From Thermodesulfovibrio sp. (lineage in GTDB: Bacteria > Nitrospirota > Thermodesulfovibrionia > Thermodesulfovibrionales > Thermodesulfovibrionaceae): DNA of 64,000 bases. The stretch is from NCBI GenBank assembly GCA_025057595.1, contig JANXBK010000005.1:1-64000 (forward strand), written 5' to 3'. Both the position numbers and the translations under genes were made by a program. The notes under the pieces are model-generated. The model did not search any database, had not been told where the DNA came from, and was given only the letters and a program-made list of their open reading frames with translations. Positions 29,147-38,147 of this stretch are shown here, piece by piece (positions within the stretch are counted from its first letter, which is position 1; every line of letters begins with the position of its first letter).

Positions 29147-30362
29147 GTTTTATTTTTTGTTTATAAATTAAAATTGGTGAAGTTTTTTTGTTTACCACTT
29201 CTTCATTAATTATGCATTCAGAGATTCCTTTTTCAGAGGGAATTATATACATCACATCAAGCATTATATCCTCAAGAATACTTCGTAAAGCACGAGCTCC
29301 TGTTTTTCTCTCTATAGCTTTTTTAGCAATTGCTCTTAAAGCATCATCAGTAAATGTTAATTTTACTCCATCAATACTGAAAAGCTTTTGATACTGTCTA
29401 ATAAGTGCATTTTTAGGCTTTGTAAGAATATCAATTAAAGCTACCTCATCTAACTCATGAAGTGTTGCAACAACTGGAAATCTTCCAACAAATTCAGGAA
29501 TCATACCGTATTTAATAAGATCCTCTGGCTCAACAAAATCAAGTATGTTTTTTTCCTCTGCTTTGACTAACTCTGAGAGAAATCCTACTGTTCTTTTGCC
29601 AACTCTTCTTTTAATAATCTCTTCAAGACCAACAAATGCGCCTCCACAGATAAAAAGTATATTAGTTGTATCCATTTGAATATACTCTTGATGAGGATGT
29701 TTCCTACCACCCTGTGGAGGTATATTTGCAACTGTACCTTCAACAATTTTAAGAAGTGCTTGTTGTACTCCCTCTCCAGAAACATCACGTGTGATAGAGG
29801 GACTGTCTGATTTCCTACTTATCTTGTCTATTTCATCTATATAAACAATTCCAATTTGTGCTCTCTGAATGTCAAAATTTGCATTCTGTAAAAGTTTTAG
29901 AAGTATATTTTCTACATCCTCTCCAACATATCCAGCTTCAGTCAAGGTTGTAGCATCAGCTATTGCAAAGGGAACATCAAGAAATTTTGCGAGTGTTTGA
30001 GCAAGAAGTGTTTTTCCTGTTCCAGTAGGTCCTATAAGCATAATGTTACTTTTTTGAATCTCATCAGAAGGTGAACCTCTAAAAATTCTTTTGTAGTGAT
30101 TATAAACAGCAACTGAAAGAATTTTTTTTGCTCTCTCTTGTCCAACTACATAGTCGTTTAAAAACTTATGTATCTGTTGAGGAGTAGGAAGCTCTTTTGA
30201 ACGTTCAAACTCTGTGAGCTTCTCTTCCTCCAGTATCTCATTACATAAGGAAATACACTCATTACAGATATAAACACCACTTCCAGCTATTAGTTTTTTT
30301 ACTTCCCTTTGAGATTTACCACAAAAAGAGCATCTCAAAGTATCATCCGTCTTTTTTGCCAT
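29139..30362 (-). CDS. clpX: ATP-dependent Clp protease ATP-binding subunit ClpX
   Basis: 407 aa. N-terminal zinc domain ([21 protein letters not shown]), Walker [17 protein letters not shown], Walker [11 protein letters not shown], pore loop GYVGEDVEN and [13 protein letters not shown] sensor 2. The ClpP-docking IGF-type loop region corresponds to KRTVGFLSE, where the loop reads VGF. It unfolds substrates and feeds ClpP, encoded 8 bases upstream. Confidence 0.98.
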   Translation of the reverse strand: MAKKTDDTLRCSFCGKSQREVKKLIAGSGVYICNECISLCNEILEEEKLTEFERSKELPTPQQIHKFLNDYVVGQERAKKILSVAVYNHYKRIFRGSPSDEIQKSNIMLIGPTGTGKTLLAQTLAKFLDVPFAIADATTLTEAGYVGEDVENILLKLLQNANFDIQRAQIGIVYIDEIDKISRKSDSPSITRDVSGEGVQQALLKIVEGTVANIPPQGGRKHPHQEYIQMDTTNILFICGGAFVGLEEIIKRRVGKRTVGFLSELVKAEEKNILDFVEPEDLIKYGMIPEFVGRFPVVATLHELDEVALIDILTKPKNALIRQYQKLFSIDGVKLTFTDDALRAIAKKAIERKTGARALRSILEDIMLDVMYIIPSEKGISECIINEEVVNKKTSPILIYKQKIKHA

Positions 30363-30370
30363 AGTATCAC

Positions 30371-30961
30371 CTATTTAATCTTCATTGGTGATATAACTTC
30401 ATCTATAATCCCATACTCTTTGGCTTCTTCTGCAGACATGAAGAAATCTCTCTCTGTGTCTTTCTGAATTCTTTCAATCGGCTGTCCTGTATGCTTTGCA
30501 AGAATCCTATTTAAAAGATCCTTCATTTTCAGTATCTCTCTTGCATGTATCTCTACATCTGAGGCTTGTCCATAAAAGCCTCCAATTGGCTGATGAATCA
30601 TAACTCGAGAGTGAGGAAGTGCAAATCTTTTACCTTTTGTTCCTGCAGCTAAAAGAATACAAGCCATAGAGGAAGCCTGTCCAACACAGTAAGTAGCTAT
30701 ATCTGGTTTTACATACTGCATCGTGTCATAAATTGCAAGTCCACTTGATACCATTCCTCCTGGACTATTTATATATACATGTATGTCTTTGTCAGGATCT
30801 TCTGTCTGTAGAAAAAGAAGTTGGGCAATTACAACATTTGCTACCTGATCATTTATTTCAGTGCCTATAAATATAATACGATCTTTAAGAAGTCTCGAGT
30901 AGATATCATAGACTCTCTCTGTTCTGCCTGTTTGCTCTATTACAATAGGTACTATACTCAC
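30371..30961 (-). CDS. clpP: ATP-dependent Clp protease proteolytic subunit
   Basis: 196 aa. Catalytic serine in [16 protein letters not shown], histidine in [31 protein letters not shown] forms the substrate-binding strand. Forms the 14-subunit chamber for ClpX. It overlaps the tig stop by 4 bases. Confidence 0.98.
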   Translation of the reverse strand: MSIVPIVIEQTGRTERVYDIYSRLLKDRIIFIGTEINDQVANVVIAQLLFLQTEDPDKDIHVYINSPGGMVSSGLAIYDTMQYVKPDIATYCVGQASSMACILLAAGTKGKRFALPHSRVMIHQPIGGFYGQASDVEIHAREILKMKDLLNRILAKHTGQPIERIQKDTERDFFMSAEEAKEYGIIDEVISPMKIK

Positions 30962-32193
30962 TTTGCCTCCTCCTTTTTTAAAACTTTAGCTTTTTGTAAG
31001 ATAGTATCAATAACTTTCTTTTGAAATACATTACTACGAAGCCCCTCTAATGACCCATCCTTTGACATAAAATATTGAATTACTGCTTGAGGAGTCATAC
31101 TATATTTTTTTGCAAGCTCTAAAACCTCCTTTGTTAAATCTTCTTGAGTTACTGTAATATTCTCTTTCTCTCCTATTATTTCAAGAAGAATAAAAGCTTT
31201 AATATTTCTTTTAGCTCTATCTAAAATTTTATCCATATTTTTAGTTATATCTATGCCTCTGGACTCGTACTCTTCTGTAATTCTTCTTATCTCCATCTCA
31301 AGAAGCCCTTCAGGAAGCTCAAAATTATGAGTTTCAATAAGCTTATTGAGAAGTTCTGCTCTCTTTCTTTCCTCTGCATACTGTTTTTTTGAGTTTTCAA
31401 GGCTTTCTCTAATATATTTCTTTAAACTTTCAAAATCTTCAAAACCTAATTCAGCTGGAAGTTCTTCAAGAGGAATTTTACTCTTTCTTTTTACTTCCTT
31501 GAGAGAAATCTGGAAGTTAATTTTTTTACCTGCATAAGTAGCTATACTGTCTTGAGGAAACTCTATATCAAAAGAAAAGCTTTCTCCTTTTTTTCTACCC
31601 ATAAATGCTCTTGAGAAGTCTTCAGGATAGGGTCCTGCACCAATTTTATAAACATAATCTTTTATATTCTCTCCCATATCAGTCTTATAATCAAATACCA
31701 CAAGATCTCCCTCCTTTACTGCCTCTTCAGTAGGCTCATAACTGCCTTTTTCTTCAGAGAGTTGATCTATTAACCTGTCAACCTCTTCATCAGTTATATC
31801 TATAGATAGTTCTTCAATCTCTATGTTTTCATAGTTTAAGTTTTCAACTTCTGGTCTTATTTCAACTATTAAATCAAATGAAAGAGGCTCATTTCTTTTT
31901 ATTTCTATCATATCTTCACTTTGAGGAGGAAGAACAGGTTTTAGATTGGCCTGTTGTACTGCCTCTCTATAGGATTCTGAAAGAAGTCTCTCTAAAACTT
32001 CAGATTTTACATCCTCTACAAACTTTTTTTCTATTATTGAAAGAGGGACTTTGCCAGGTCGAAAGCCAGGAATATTTGCTTTTTTTTGAATCTCTTTTAA
32101 TACTTTTTGAATTTCTCTCTCCACCACCTCTGCAGGTATCTCAAATTTTAGTCTTTTTTTTGTTGATGAGATCTCTTCAATTGCCTTTAACAC
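30958..32193 (-). CDS. tig: Trigger factor
   Basis: 411 aa. The ribosome-binding tail has the signature [17 protein letters not shown]; the FKBP-type isomerase domain is at about 150-240 ([29 protein letters not shown]). A C-terminal helical chaperone region follows. It folds nascent chains on the ribosome. The order tig-clpP-clpX is the conserved bacterial arrangement. Confidence 0.97.
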   Translation of the reverse strand: MLKAIEEISSTKKRLKFEIPAEVVEREIQKVLKEIQKKANIPGFRPGKVPLSIIEKKFVEDVKSEVLERLLSESYREAVQQANLKPVLPPQSEDMIEIKRNEPLSFDLIVEIRPEVENLNYENIEIEELSIDITDEEVDRLIDQLSEEKGSYEPTEEAVKEGDLVVFDYKTDMGENIKDYVYKIGAGPYPEDFSRAFMGRKKGESFSFDIEFPQDSIATYAGKKINFQISLKEVKRKSKIPLEELPAELGFEDFESLKKYIRESLENSKKQYAEERKRAELLNKLIETHNFELPEGLLEMEIRRITEEYESRGIDITKNMDKILDRAKRNIKAFILLEIIGEKENITVTQEDLTKEVLELAKKYSMTPQAVIQYFMSKDGSLEGLRSNVFQKKVIDTILQKAKVLKKEEAK

Positions 32194-32224
32194 CTTGCCT
32201 CCTTTTATTTGTACTAATAAAAAA

Positions 32225-32307
32225 TGCCGAAGGCGGGATTTGAACCCGCACGGGATTTACCCACCAGATCCTGAATCTGGTGCGTCTGCCAGTTCCGCCA
32301 CTTCGGC
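32225..32307 (-). tRNA. tRNA-Leu (anticodon CAG)
   Basis: Reverse-strand cloverleaf with acceptor GCCGAAG/CTTCGGC, anticodon arm ACCAGA-TTCAGGA-TCTGGT (anticodon CAG), a long variable arm GGGTAAATCCC-type, and T-arm GCGGG-TTCAAAT-CCCGC. Discriminator A; CCA not encoded, and a T4 run follows. It lies between ctpA and tig on the same strand, probably within a read-through transcript. Confidence 0.96.
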
Positions 32308-32326
32308 TTATATTATTTTATTTGGA

Positions 32327-33601
32327 TTAGGCTGCTTTTTTCAATTTTTCAATAAGCTTCCAACTTTTTAAAATCTCTATAGCTCTTTGTAGTTGTGTAT
32401 CTTCTTTTTCTTCAACTTCTTGAGGAGCTTTTTCTTGGATCTCTATCTTTTCTCCTTTTAAGTGTTTTTCAAGCTCTTTCTCTCTTACTACTGGGACTTC
32501 TTTACCGTTTTTGGATTCAATTTTTACGACAATATCAGGAATTATTCCTACTCCATGAATGCTTTTACCTTTTGGTGTATAGTATTTTGCTGTTGTAAGC
32601 TTTAATGCAGAGCCATCACTTAAAGGAATCAAACTTTGTACAGAGCCTTTACCAAAAGTCTGAACTCCTAGAACAAGAGCTCTTTTCCAATCCTGCAAAG
32701 CTCCAGCAACTATCTCTGATGCAGAAGCTGAGCCTTGATTTACAAGAACGATCATAGTAACATCCGTATAAGAAGGTCTTAAATTTTCAGTATAATACTC
32801 CATCTTCTCTCCAGCTCTTCCCCTTATAGATACCACCAAATGCTTTGGAGGGAGAAACTGCTCTGTAACATCTACTGCCGATTGAAGAAGCCCGCCAGGA
32901 TTATTTCTAAGATCAAGAATAAGGGACTGCATGCCTTGTTCACTTAGTAATTTTAAAGCAACAGAAAGATCTTGTGCGGTCGATTCCTGAAACTGTGTAA
33001 GTTTAATATATCCAATCTCTTTATCAATCATTTTATATTTTACGCTCTTTATCTTTATGATATCTCTTATAATTGTTATATCTTTAGGCTCCTTCCATCC
33101 TTCTCTTTGAATAGTTATCGTAACTGGTTTACCTTTAGGACCTCGCATTTTTGATACAGCATCATTTATATTCATATCTTTTGTTGACTGCCCATCTATC
33201 CTGAGAATTTTATCTCCTGCTTGAATTCCTGCTTTCCATGCAGGTGTATCCTCAATCGGTGCAATAACTGTTAAAACTCCATCCTTAATGCCAATTTGAA
33301 TACCTATTCCACCAAACTCTCCTTTAGTCTCTGTTTGAAAATCTCTATAAGCTTCAGGAGTAAGATAAGCAGAGTGAGGATCAAGACTGTTGATCATTCC
33401 TTTGATAGCAGAGATTATAAGCTCATGAGGATTTATCTCTTCAACAAAGTTCTTTTTTACTGTAGTAAAAACCTCAGTAAAAAGTTTTAAATCCCTGTAG
33501 ACTATCTCTGATGATGTTTGAGCCACTGACCATCTTCCTACTGCAGCTCCAACTGTAGCTATTAAAAGAATCAATGCTATAACTTTAATTTTTTTCATCA
33601 T
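32327..33601 (-). CDS. ctpA: C-terminal processing protease (S41 family)
   Basis: 424 aa. N-terminal signal/anchor, a PDZ domain (GGIGIQIGIKDGVLTVIAPI), then the S41 catalytic region with serine in VNQGSASASEIVAGALQDWKRA (Ser...Lys dyad) and FGKGSVQSL. The C-terminal ~60 residues are charged and low-complexity. It trims periplasmic proteins; in other bacteria CtpA homologues control peptidoglycan hydrolases, which fits its place beside the envC/ftsEX genes. Confidence 0.95.
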   Translation of the reverse strand: MMKKIKVIALILLIATVGAAVGRWSVAQTSSEIVYRDLKLFTEVFTTVKKNFVEEINPHELIISAIKGMINSLDPHSAYLTPEAYRDFQTETKGEFGGIGIQIGIKDGVLTVIAPIEDTPAWKAGIQAGDKILRIDGQSTKDMNINDAVSKMRGPKGKPVTITIQREGWKEPKDITIIRDIIKIKSVKYKMIDKEIGYIKLTQFQESTAQDLSVALKLLSEQGMQSLILDLRNNPGGLLQSAVDVTEQFLPPKHLVVSIRGRAGEKMEYYTENLRPSYTDVTMIVLVNQGSASASEIVAGALQDWKRALVLGVQTFGKGSVQSLIPLSDGSALKLTTAKYYTPKGKSIHGVGIIPDIVVKIESKNGKEVPVVREKELEKHLKGEKIEIQEKAPQEVEEKEDTQLQRAIEILKSWKLIEKLKKAA

Positions 33602-33616
33602 TTATTTTCCTCCTTG

Positions 33617-34774
33617 CTAACTTTTAAGCCATTGTTCAGGATTAAGTGGTTTGCCTCTATATCTTATTTCAAAGTAAAGCGCTGCTGAACCAAGATTTGA
33701 GTCAACTCCCACTGTTCCTATTGTTTGTCCTGCCTTAATAAATGAGCCCTCCTTAACAGCCATAGAACCTAAATTTCCATATACAGTATAGTAACCTTCA
33801 CCATGACTTATTATAACAAGGTTTTCATATCCTTTAAAATATTTTGCATATACTACTTTACCATCAGCAACTGCTCTTACAGAAGCTCCAGGTGAAGCTT
33901 GTATATATATACCACTTTTAAAAACCGGAATATTATAAACTGGATCAGTCTGTTTACCATATCGAGATATAACTTTACCACTTACAGGCCAAATAAGGTT
34001 TCCTCTTTTTTTAACAAATTCACCTTTTAATGTGAAATCTAATTTGCCAGCTCTTTTTTCTTGTTCTTCTGTATGTTGTAGTAGTTTTGTAAGTCTTTTC
34101 GCATTCTCCTCAAGCTCTTTAATTTTCTGCTCATATAGAACTTTTTGCTGTCTTACTTTTGTAAGCAAAACTTCTTTCTCTTTCTTTTTTTGTTTTTGTT
34201 GCTGCAATGCTTGATTTAGTGAGCTTTCTTCATTTTTTAACATAACGAGAAGATTCTTTAGTTCATTTTGCTGAGTAACTAATTTATTCAACTCTTTTCT
34301 GTATTGCATAACTATTCTTTTGTCTATATTAGATACTTTTTGTAAGTTTCTTAAAACTCTGAATGCCTTGGTTGTATCAGTTTCAAAGATAACTAACAAA
34401 GTTGGATCAGGATATTTATTTATCTTCTGCATTATTTTTATTCTATTTGCAAGATAGCTCTTTCTTGATTCAAGCTGTACATGATAAGTTTTTATCTGAT
34501 TTTCTGCTAAACTAACTTTTGATTGTATATTTTTAATTTTTTCCTTATGAGTTTTAATCCTTCTGTCAAGCTCTTGAAGCTCTCTTATAACTCTATTCAA
34601 ATCTTCAACTACAGTTTGTTCGGTTTTTATTGTCTCCTCAAGCTTTTTCTTCTGAATGCTTAACTCTCTTTTTATACTTTGTAACTCCTCTTGAGGCTTT
34701 GTAGCAAAACAAGGTAAAGAAAGAGAAAAAATCAATAAAATTAAGACTATTTTAGTAAACTCTAATTTCATCAT
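33617..34774 (-). CDS. EnvC-like murein hydrolase activator, degenerate LytM domain
   Basis: 385 aa. Signal peptide (FTKIVLILLIFSLSLPCFA), a long coiled coil at about 27-235, then an M23/LytM-like domain. The zinc site is lost: where active enzymes have HxxxD the sequence reads YIQASPGAS, and the usual LHFEIR is LYFEIRYRGKPLNP. This is the state of E. coli EnvC, which activates amidases instead of cutting peptidoglycan. It overlaps ftsX by ATGA. It should be recruited by FtsEX to switch on an AMIN amidase. Confidence 0.88.
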   Translation of the reverse strand: MMKLEFTKIVLILLIFSLSLPCFATKPQEELQSIKRELSIQKKKLEETIKTEQTVVEDLNRVIRELQELDRRIKTHKEKIKNIQSKVSLAENQIKTYHVQLESRKSYLANRIKIMQKINKYPDPTLLVIFETDTTKAFRVLRNLQKVSNIDKRIVMQYRKELNKLVTQQNELKNLLVMLKNEESSLNQALQQQKQKKKEKEVLLTKVRQQKVLYEQKIKELEENAKRLTKLLQHTEEQEKRAGKLDFTLKGEFVKKRGNLIWPVSGKVISRYGKQTDPVYNIPVFKSGIYIQASPGASVRAVADGKVVYAKYFKGYENLVIISHGEGYYTVYGNLGSMAVKEGSFIKAGQTIGTVGVDSNLGSAALYFEIRYRGKPLNPEQWLKS

Positions 34775-35634
34775 TGATATTTAATTTTACCTACAGATAA
34801 GAAAGAAGAAACAACTCCTGAAAGAATACCAAAAATTGGCAGCATGTAAAAAATCTCTAAAGGAATAACTATTTGTGTTAAAACAGGAATAAACTCATAA
34901 ATATGTCTTGTTTGAAGAAGGAGAAAAACAATAAAAATAAAAAGCTTAGAAAACATGCTACCTATTAAACCAATAATCGCTCCTTCAATTAAAAAGGGAA
35001 GTCTTATGTAAGAGGGAGTAGCACCTAAAAGCTTTAAGATTTCTATCTCTTCTGTTTTTTTCCAGTAAAAACTTCTAATTGTTGAATAAACTATAAATAA
35101 AACAGAAACTGTAAGTAAAATAAATATTCCTATACCAAAATTCCAAAGAGTAACTCTTATAATTTTAAGACCTGTTATTATATTTGCTGGATAGTAGACA
35201 TCATCAACAAATTGAAGGCTCTTAATTTTATTAACTGTATCTTCAACTGTCGTTAGAGCTTCGTCCTTTAAATATGCTTCAATTGTATTATACAAAGGAT
35301 TATATCCTATTAACTCAACTAAAGAAGGCTCCATAATATCTTTCATCTCCTTCAATGCCATATCCTTAGAAATATACTGCAGTTTGGAAAATACCCCCAT
35401 TTTCTTTATTTGGTCCATTAAATAGTTTGTCTGTTCTTCTGTAATAGAATCCTTTAAAAAAATAACTACTGCTGCTTTGGTTGTAAGTTTTTTTGTAAAA
35501 ATCTCAAGATTATAAAGCAGAATTGAAATGCCAGTTATAATGAAAAAACATACTGCTACCGTCAATACTGAAAGAAAAGTCGACCATCTGTTATTCCAAA
35601 TATCTTTAATAGCTGACTGAATATGTCTCTTCAT
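34771..35634 (-). CDS. ftsX: Cell division protein FtsX
   Basis: 287 aa. One N-terminal membrane helix, a large extracytoplasmic loop (about 45-165, KMGVFSKLQYISKDMALKEM), then three helices in the C-terminal half with the permease segment WKKTEEIEILKLLGATPSYIRLPFLIEG. It is a non-transporting type VII ABC permease that transmits FtsE ATP hydrolysis to the periplasmic activator. Confidence 0.95.
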   Translation of the reverse strand: MKRHIQSAIKDIWNNRWSTFLSVLTVAVCFFIITGISILLYNLEIFTKKLTTKAAVVIFLKDSITEEQTNYLMDQIKKMGVFSKLQYISKDMALKEMKDIMEPSLVELIGYNPLYNTIEAYLKDEALTTVEDTVNKIKSLQFVDDVYYPANIITGLKIIRVTLWNFGIGIFILLTVSVLFIVYSTIRSFYWKKTEEIEILKLLGATPSYIRLPFLIEGAIIGLIGSMFSKLFIFIVFLLLQTRHIYEFIPVLTQIVIPLEIFYMLPIFGILSGVVSSFLSVGKIKYQ

Positions 35635-36281
35635 TGGGAAATCTTTCCATCTTTTAATTTTAAGACTCTATAGGAAGAGCTTTGAAATAGTGTTGGATCA
35701 TGTGTGGCTATAAGCACTGTACAGCCTCTGGTATTTATCTTTTTAAATAGATTAATTATTTCTTGAGATGCCTCAGGATCAAGATTGCCTGTAGGCTCAT
35801 CAGCAAGAATAATTTGAGGATTTGTTACTACTGCTCTTGCAATAGCAATTTTCTGTTGCTCTCCACCCGAAAGAGTTCTAACTAAGGAGTCTACTTTATG
35901 TCTTAAAGCAACATCTCTTAATACATCCATAACTTTTAATTTTATCTCCTTTTCTTTCTCGCCTAATATTCTTAGTGGAAGAGCAACATTATCAAAAACT
36001 GTTAAATCTTGCCTTAGACGAAAATCTTGAAAAACAAAAGTAACAAACCTTCTTAAACGAGGTATCTCTGAGTTTTTTATCCGAGAAAGCTCAAAATCGC
36101 CAACTTTAATCTCTCCTTCATCAGCTACTTCACTTCCAAATATTAGTTTGAGAAGAGTTGTTTTCCCTGCACCTGATGGACCAGTTATAAAAGCTAACTC
36201 ACCTTTGTCAATATGAAAAGAGATTCCTTGTAGAACTGGAATCTCATTGTAGTACTTATAAACTCCTGAAAAAGTTATCAT
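35631..36281 (-). CDS. ftsE: Cell division ATP-binding protein FtsE
   Basis: 216 aa. Walker A ITGPSGAGKTTLLKLIFG, signature LSGGEQQKIAIARAV, Walker B IILADEPTGNLDPE, H-loop ATHDP. Partner of FtsX, overlapping it by 4 bases, and itself overlapping the transketolase C gene by 4. Confidence 0.97.
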   Translation of the reverse strand: MITFSGVYKYYNEIPVLQGISFHIDKGELAFITGPSGAGKTTLLKLIFGSEVADEGEIKVGDFELSRIKNSEIPRLRRFVTFVFQDFRLRQDLTVFDNVALPLRILGEKEKEIKLKVMDVLRDVALRHKVDSLVRTLSGGEQQKIAIARAVVTNPQIILADEPTGNLDPEASQEIINLFKKINTRGCTVLIATHDPTLFQSSSYRVLKLKDGKISQ

Positions 36282-37261
36282 TTCTTAAAAAATTCTCTAA
36301 CTGTATTTATAATATTTTCCTTAGTTAATCCGTAAAATCTTAGAAGTTCTTTATAGTCTCCAGAACATCCAAAGCAATCTTTTACACCTATTTTTTTAAT
36401 CGGAATAGGATACTCCTCTGATAAAAACTCTGCAACAGCTGAACCTAATCCACCTATGACAGAGTGTTCTTCGGCAGTTATAATTAATTTTGAATTTTTA
36501 GCTACACTAAGAATTGTCTCCACATCAAGAGGTTTTATTGTAGAAAGATTAATCACACCAGTATCAATCCCTTCATTATTTAACTCCTCTGAGGCCCTCA
36601 AACTCTCATAAACCATAATTCCTGTGGCAATAATATTCACATCTTTTCCGAGCCTAAAAATATAAGCCTTGCCAATTTGAAATTTATAATCCTTTGGCAT
36701 AACAGCTGGAACTTTTGCTCTTCCGAGTCTAACATATACTGGTCCTTGGTATTTAGCCACCTCTACAACACATTGAGCAGTCTCATAAGCATCTGCTGGA
36801 ACTATTACAGTCATATCAGGAATTACCCTCATAAGAGCAATGTCTTCTAATGCCTGATGAGTGGCTCCATCTTCACCTACTGTAATTCCACCATGAGTTG
36901 CTACAATTTTTACATTAGCCTTTGAATAACATACACTCTGTCTTACCTGTTCCCAAGCTCGTCCAGATGCAAAAATAGCAAAAGTTGAAGCAAATGGAAT
37001 TTTTCCTGTAAGAGCTAGTCCTGTAGCAAATCCAATCATGTCTTGCTCTGCAACCCCCATATTGAAAAATCTTTGAGGAAACTGCTTAGCAAATAAAACA
37101 GTCTTCGTTGAACAACTTAAATCAGCATCCAACACCACTATGTTAGGATTCTTACTTCCTAATTGAGCAAGAATCATACCATAAGCATCTCTTGTTGCCA
37201 TATCTTTTCCATAAAACTCTTCAATTTCGGCAATTTCTGTTATGCTCTCAGTTTTTTCCAT
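36278..37261 (-). CDS. Transketolase, C-terminal subunit
   Basis: 327 aa. Pyrimidine-binding domain with FFNMGVAEQDMIGFATGLAL (catalytic Glu) and the C-terminal regulatory fold. It pairs with the separately encoded N-terminal half. Split transketolases occur in many archaea and thermophiles. It may supply ribose 5-phosphate or serve DXS-like chemistry, but the motifs favour transketolase. A 14-base overlap with the N-terminal gene keeps subunits stoichiometric. Confidence 0.93.
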   Translation of the reverse strand: MEKTESITEIAEIEEFYGKDMATRDAYGMILAQLGSKNPNIVVLDADLSCSTKTVLFAKQFPQRFFNMGVAEQDMIGFATGLALTGKIPFASTFAIFASGRAWEQVRQSVCYSKANVKIVATHGGITVGEDGATHQALEDIALMRVIPDMTVIVPADAYETAQCVVEVAKYQGPVYVRLGRAKVPAVMPKDYKFQIGKAYIFRLGKDVNIIATGIMVYESLRASEELNNEGIDTGVINLSTIKPLDVETILSVAKNSKLIITAEEHSVIGGLGSAVAEFLSEEYPIPIKKIGVKDCFGCSGDYKELLRFYGLTKENIINTVREFFKK

Positions 37262-38072
37262 CTGACAACTCCTTAAGAGCTATCTGAAGCTCCTCATAGG
37301 TGGGAGCAATACCATGGTATTTAACTTTTCCTTCAAATATTGATACTCCTTTACCTTTTATAGTTTTTGCAACAATCATAGTAGGCTTCTCCTTTACTTT
37401 GTCAGCTTCGTCTAAAGCTCTAACGATCTCTTCCATATTATGACCATCTATCGTAAAGACATTCCATCCGAAGGCTAAAAACTTATCCTCAATAGGATAG
37501 ATATTCATAACATTATGGCAAGCTCCATCAATCTGAAGTCCGTTGTTGTCAATTATTGCACAGAGATTATCAAGTCTGTAATGAGAGGCTGCCATCGCTG
37601 CTTCCCATACTTGTCCTTCCTGTATTTCACCATCTCCTAAAAGACAGTATACTTTTGCTGGAATTCCATCAAGTTTAAGTCCTAGAGCCATTCCACATGC
37701 AACTGAAAGCCCTTGTCCCAGTGAGCCTGTTGAAACTTCAACTCCTGGAAGACTTCGTGAGCAGGGATGACCTTGCAGGGGGGAGTTAAGCTTTCTAAGA
37801 GTTGTAAGTAAAGATTTATCAAAGTATCCTGAAATAGCCAAAGCAGCATAAAGCACAGGCGCTGCATGGCCTTTTGAAAGTACAAATCTATCACGCTGCC
37901 TCCATTGAGGATTCTTTGGATCATGCCTCATTTTATAAAAATATAATGCTGAGACAATATCTGCTGAAGATAAACTTCCTCCTGTATGCCCAGAGCCTGC
38001 TTGAGCAAGCATTTTAACTATCTCTACTCTAAGCTGTCTTGCTTTTTCCTTTAGAAACTCTATGTCTACCAA
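37248..38072 (-). CDS. Transketolase, N-terminal subunit
   Basis: 274 aa, starting at TTG with the ribosome site AGAGGTG 7 bases upstream. Thiamine diphosphate motif GDGEIQEGQVWEAAMAASHYRLDN and substrate histidines (GSGHTGGSLSSADI, LSKGHAAPVLYA). It heads a minus-strand unit running through ftsEX, envC and ctpA. Confidence 0.94.
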   Translation of the reverse strand: MVDIEFLKEKARQLRVEIVKMLAQAGSGHTGGSLSSADIVSALYFYKMRHDPKNPQWRQRDRFVLSKGHAAPVLYAALAISGYFDKSLLTTLRKLNSPLQGHPCSRSLPGVEVSTGSLGQGLSVACGMALGLKLDGIPAKVYCLLGDGEIQEGQVWEAAMAASHYRLDNLCAIIDNNGLQIDGACHNVMNIYPIEDKFLAFGWNVFTIDGHNMEEIVRALDEADKVKEKPTMIVAKTIKGKGVSIFEGKVKYHGIAPTYEELQIALKELSDGKN

Positions 38073-38147
38073 AGTTAAACACCTCTTTTGTATTTATCTT
38101 ATAATTATAAATCAAAATCACAAAAAAAGACATTAATATGTTAATTT

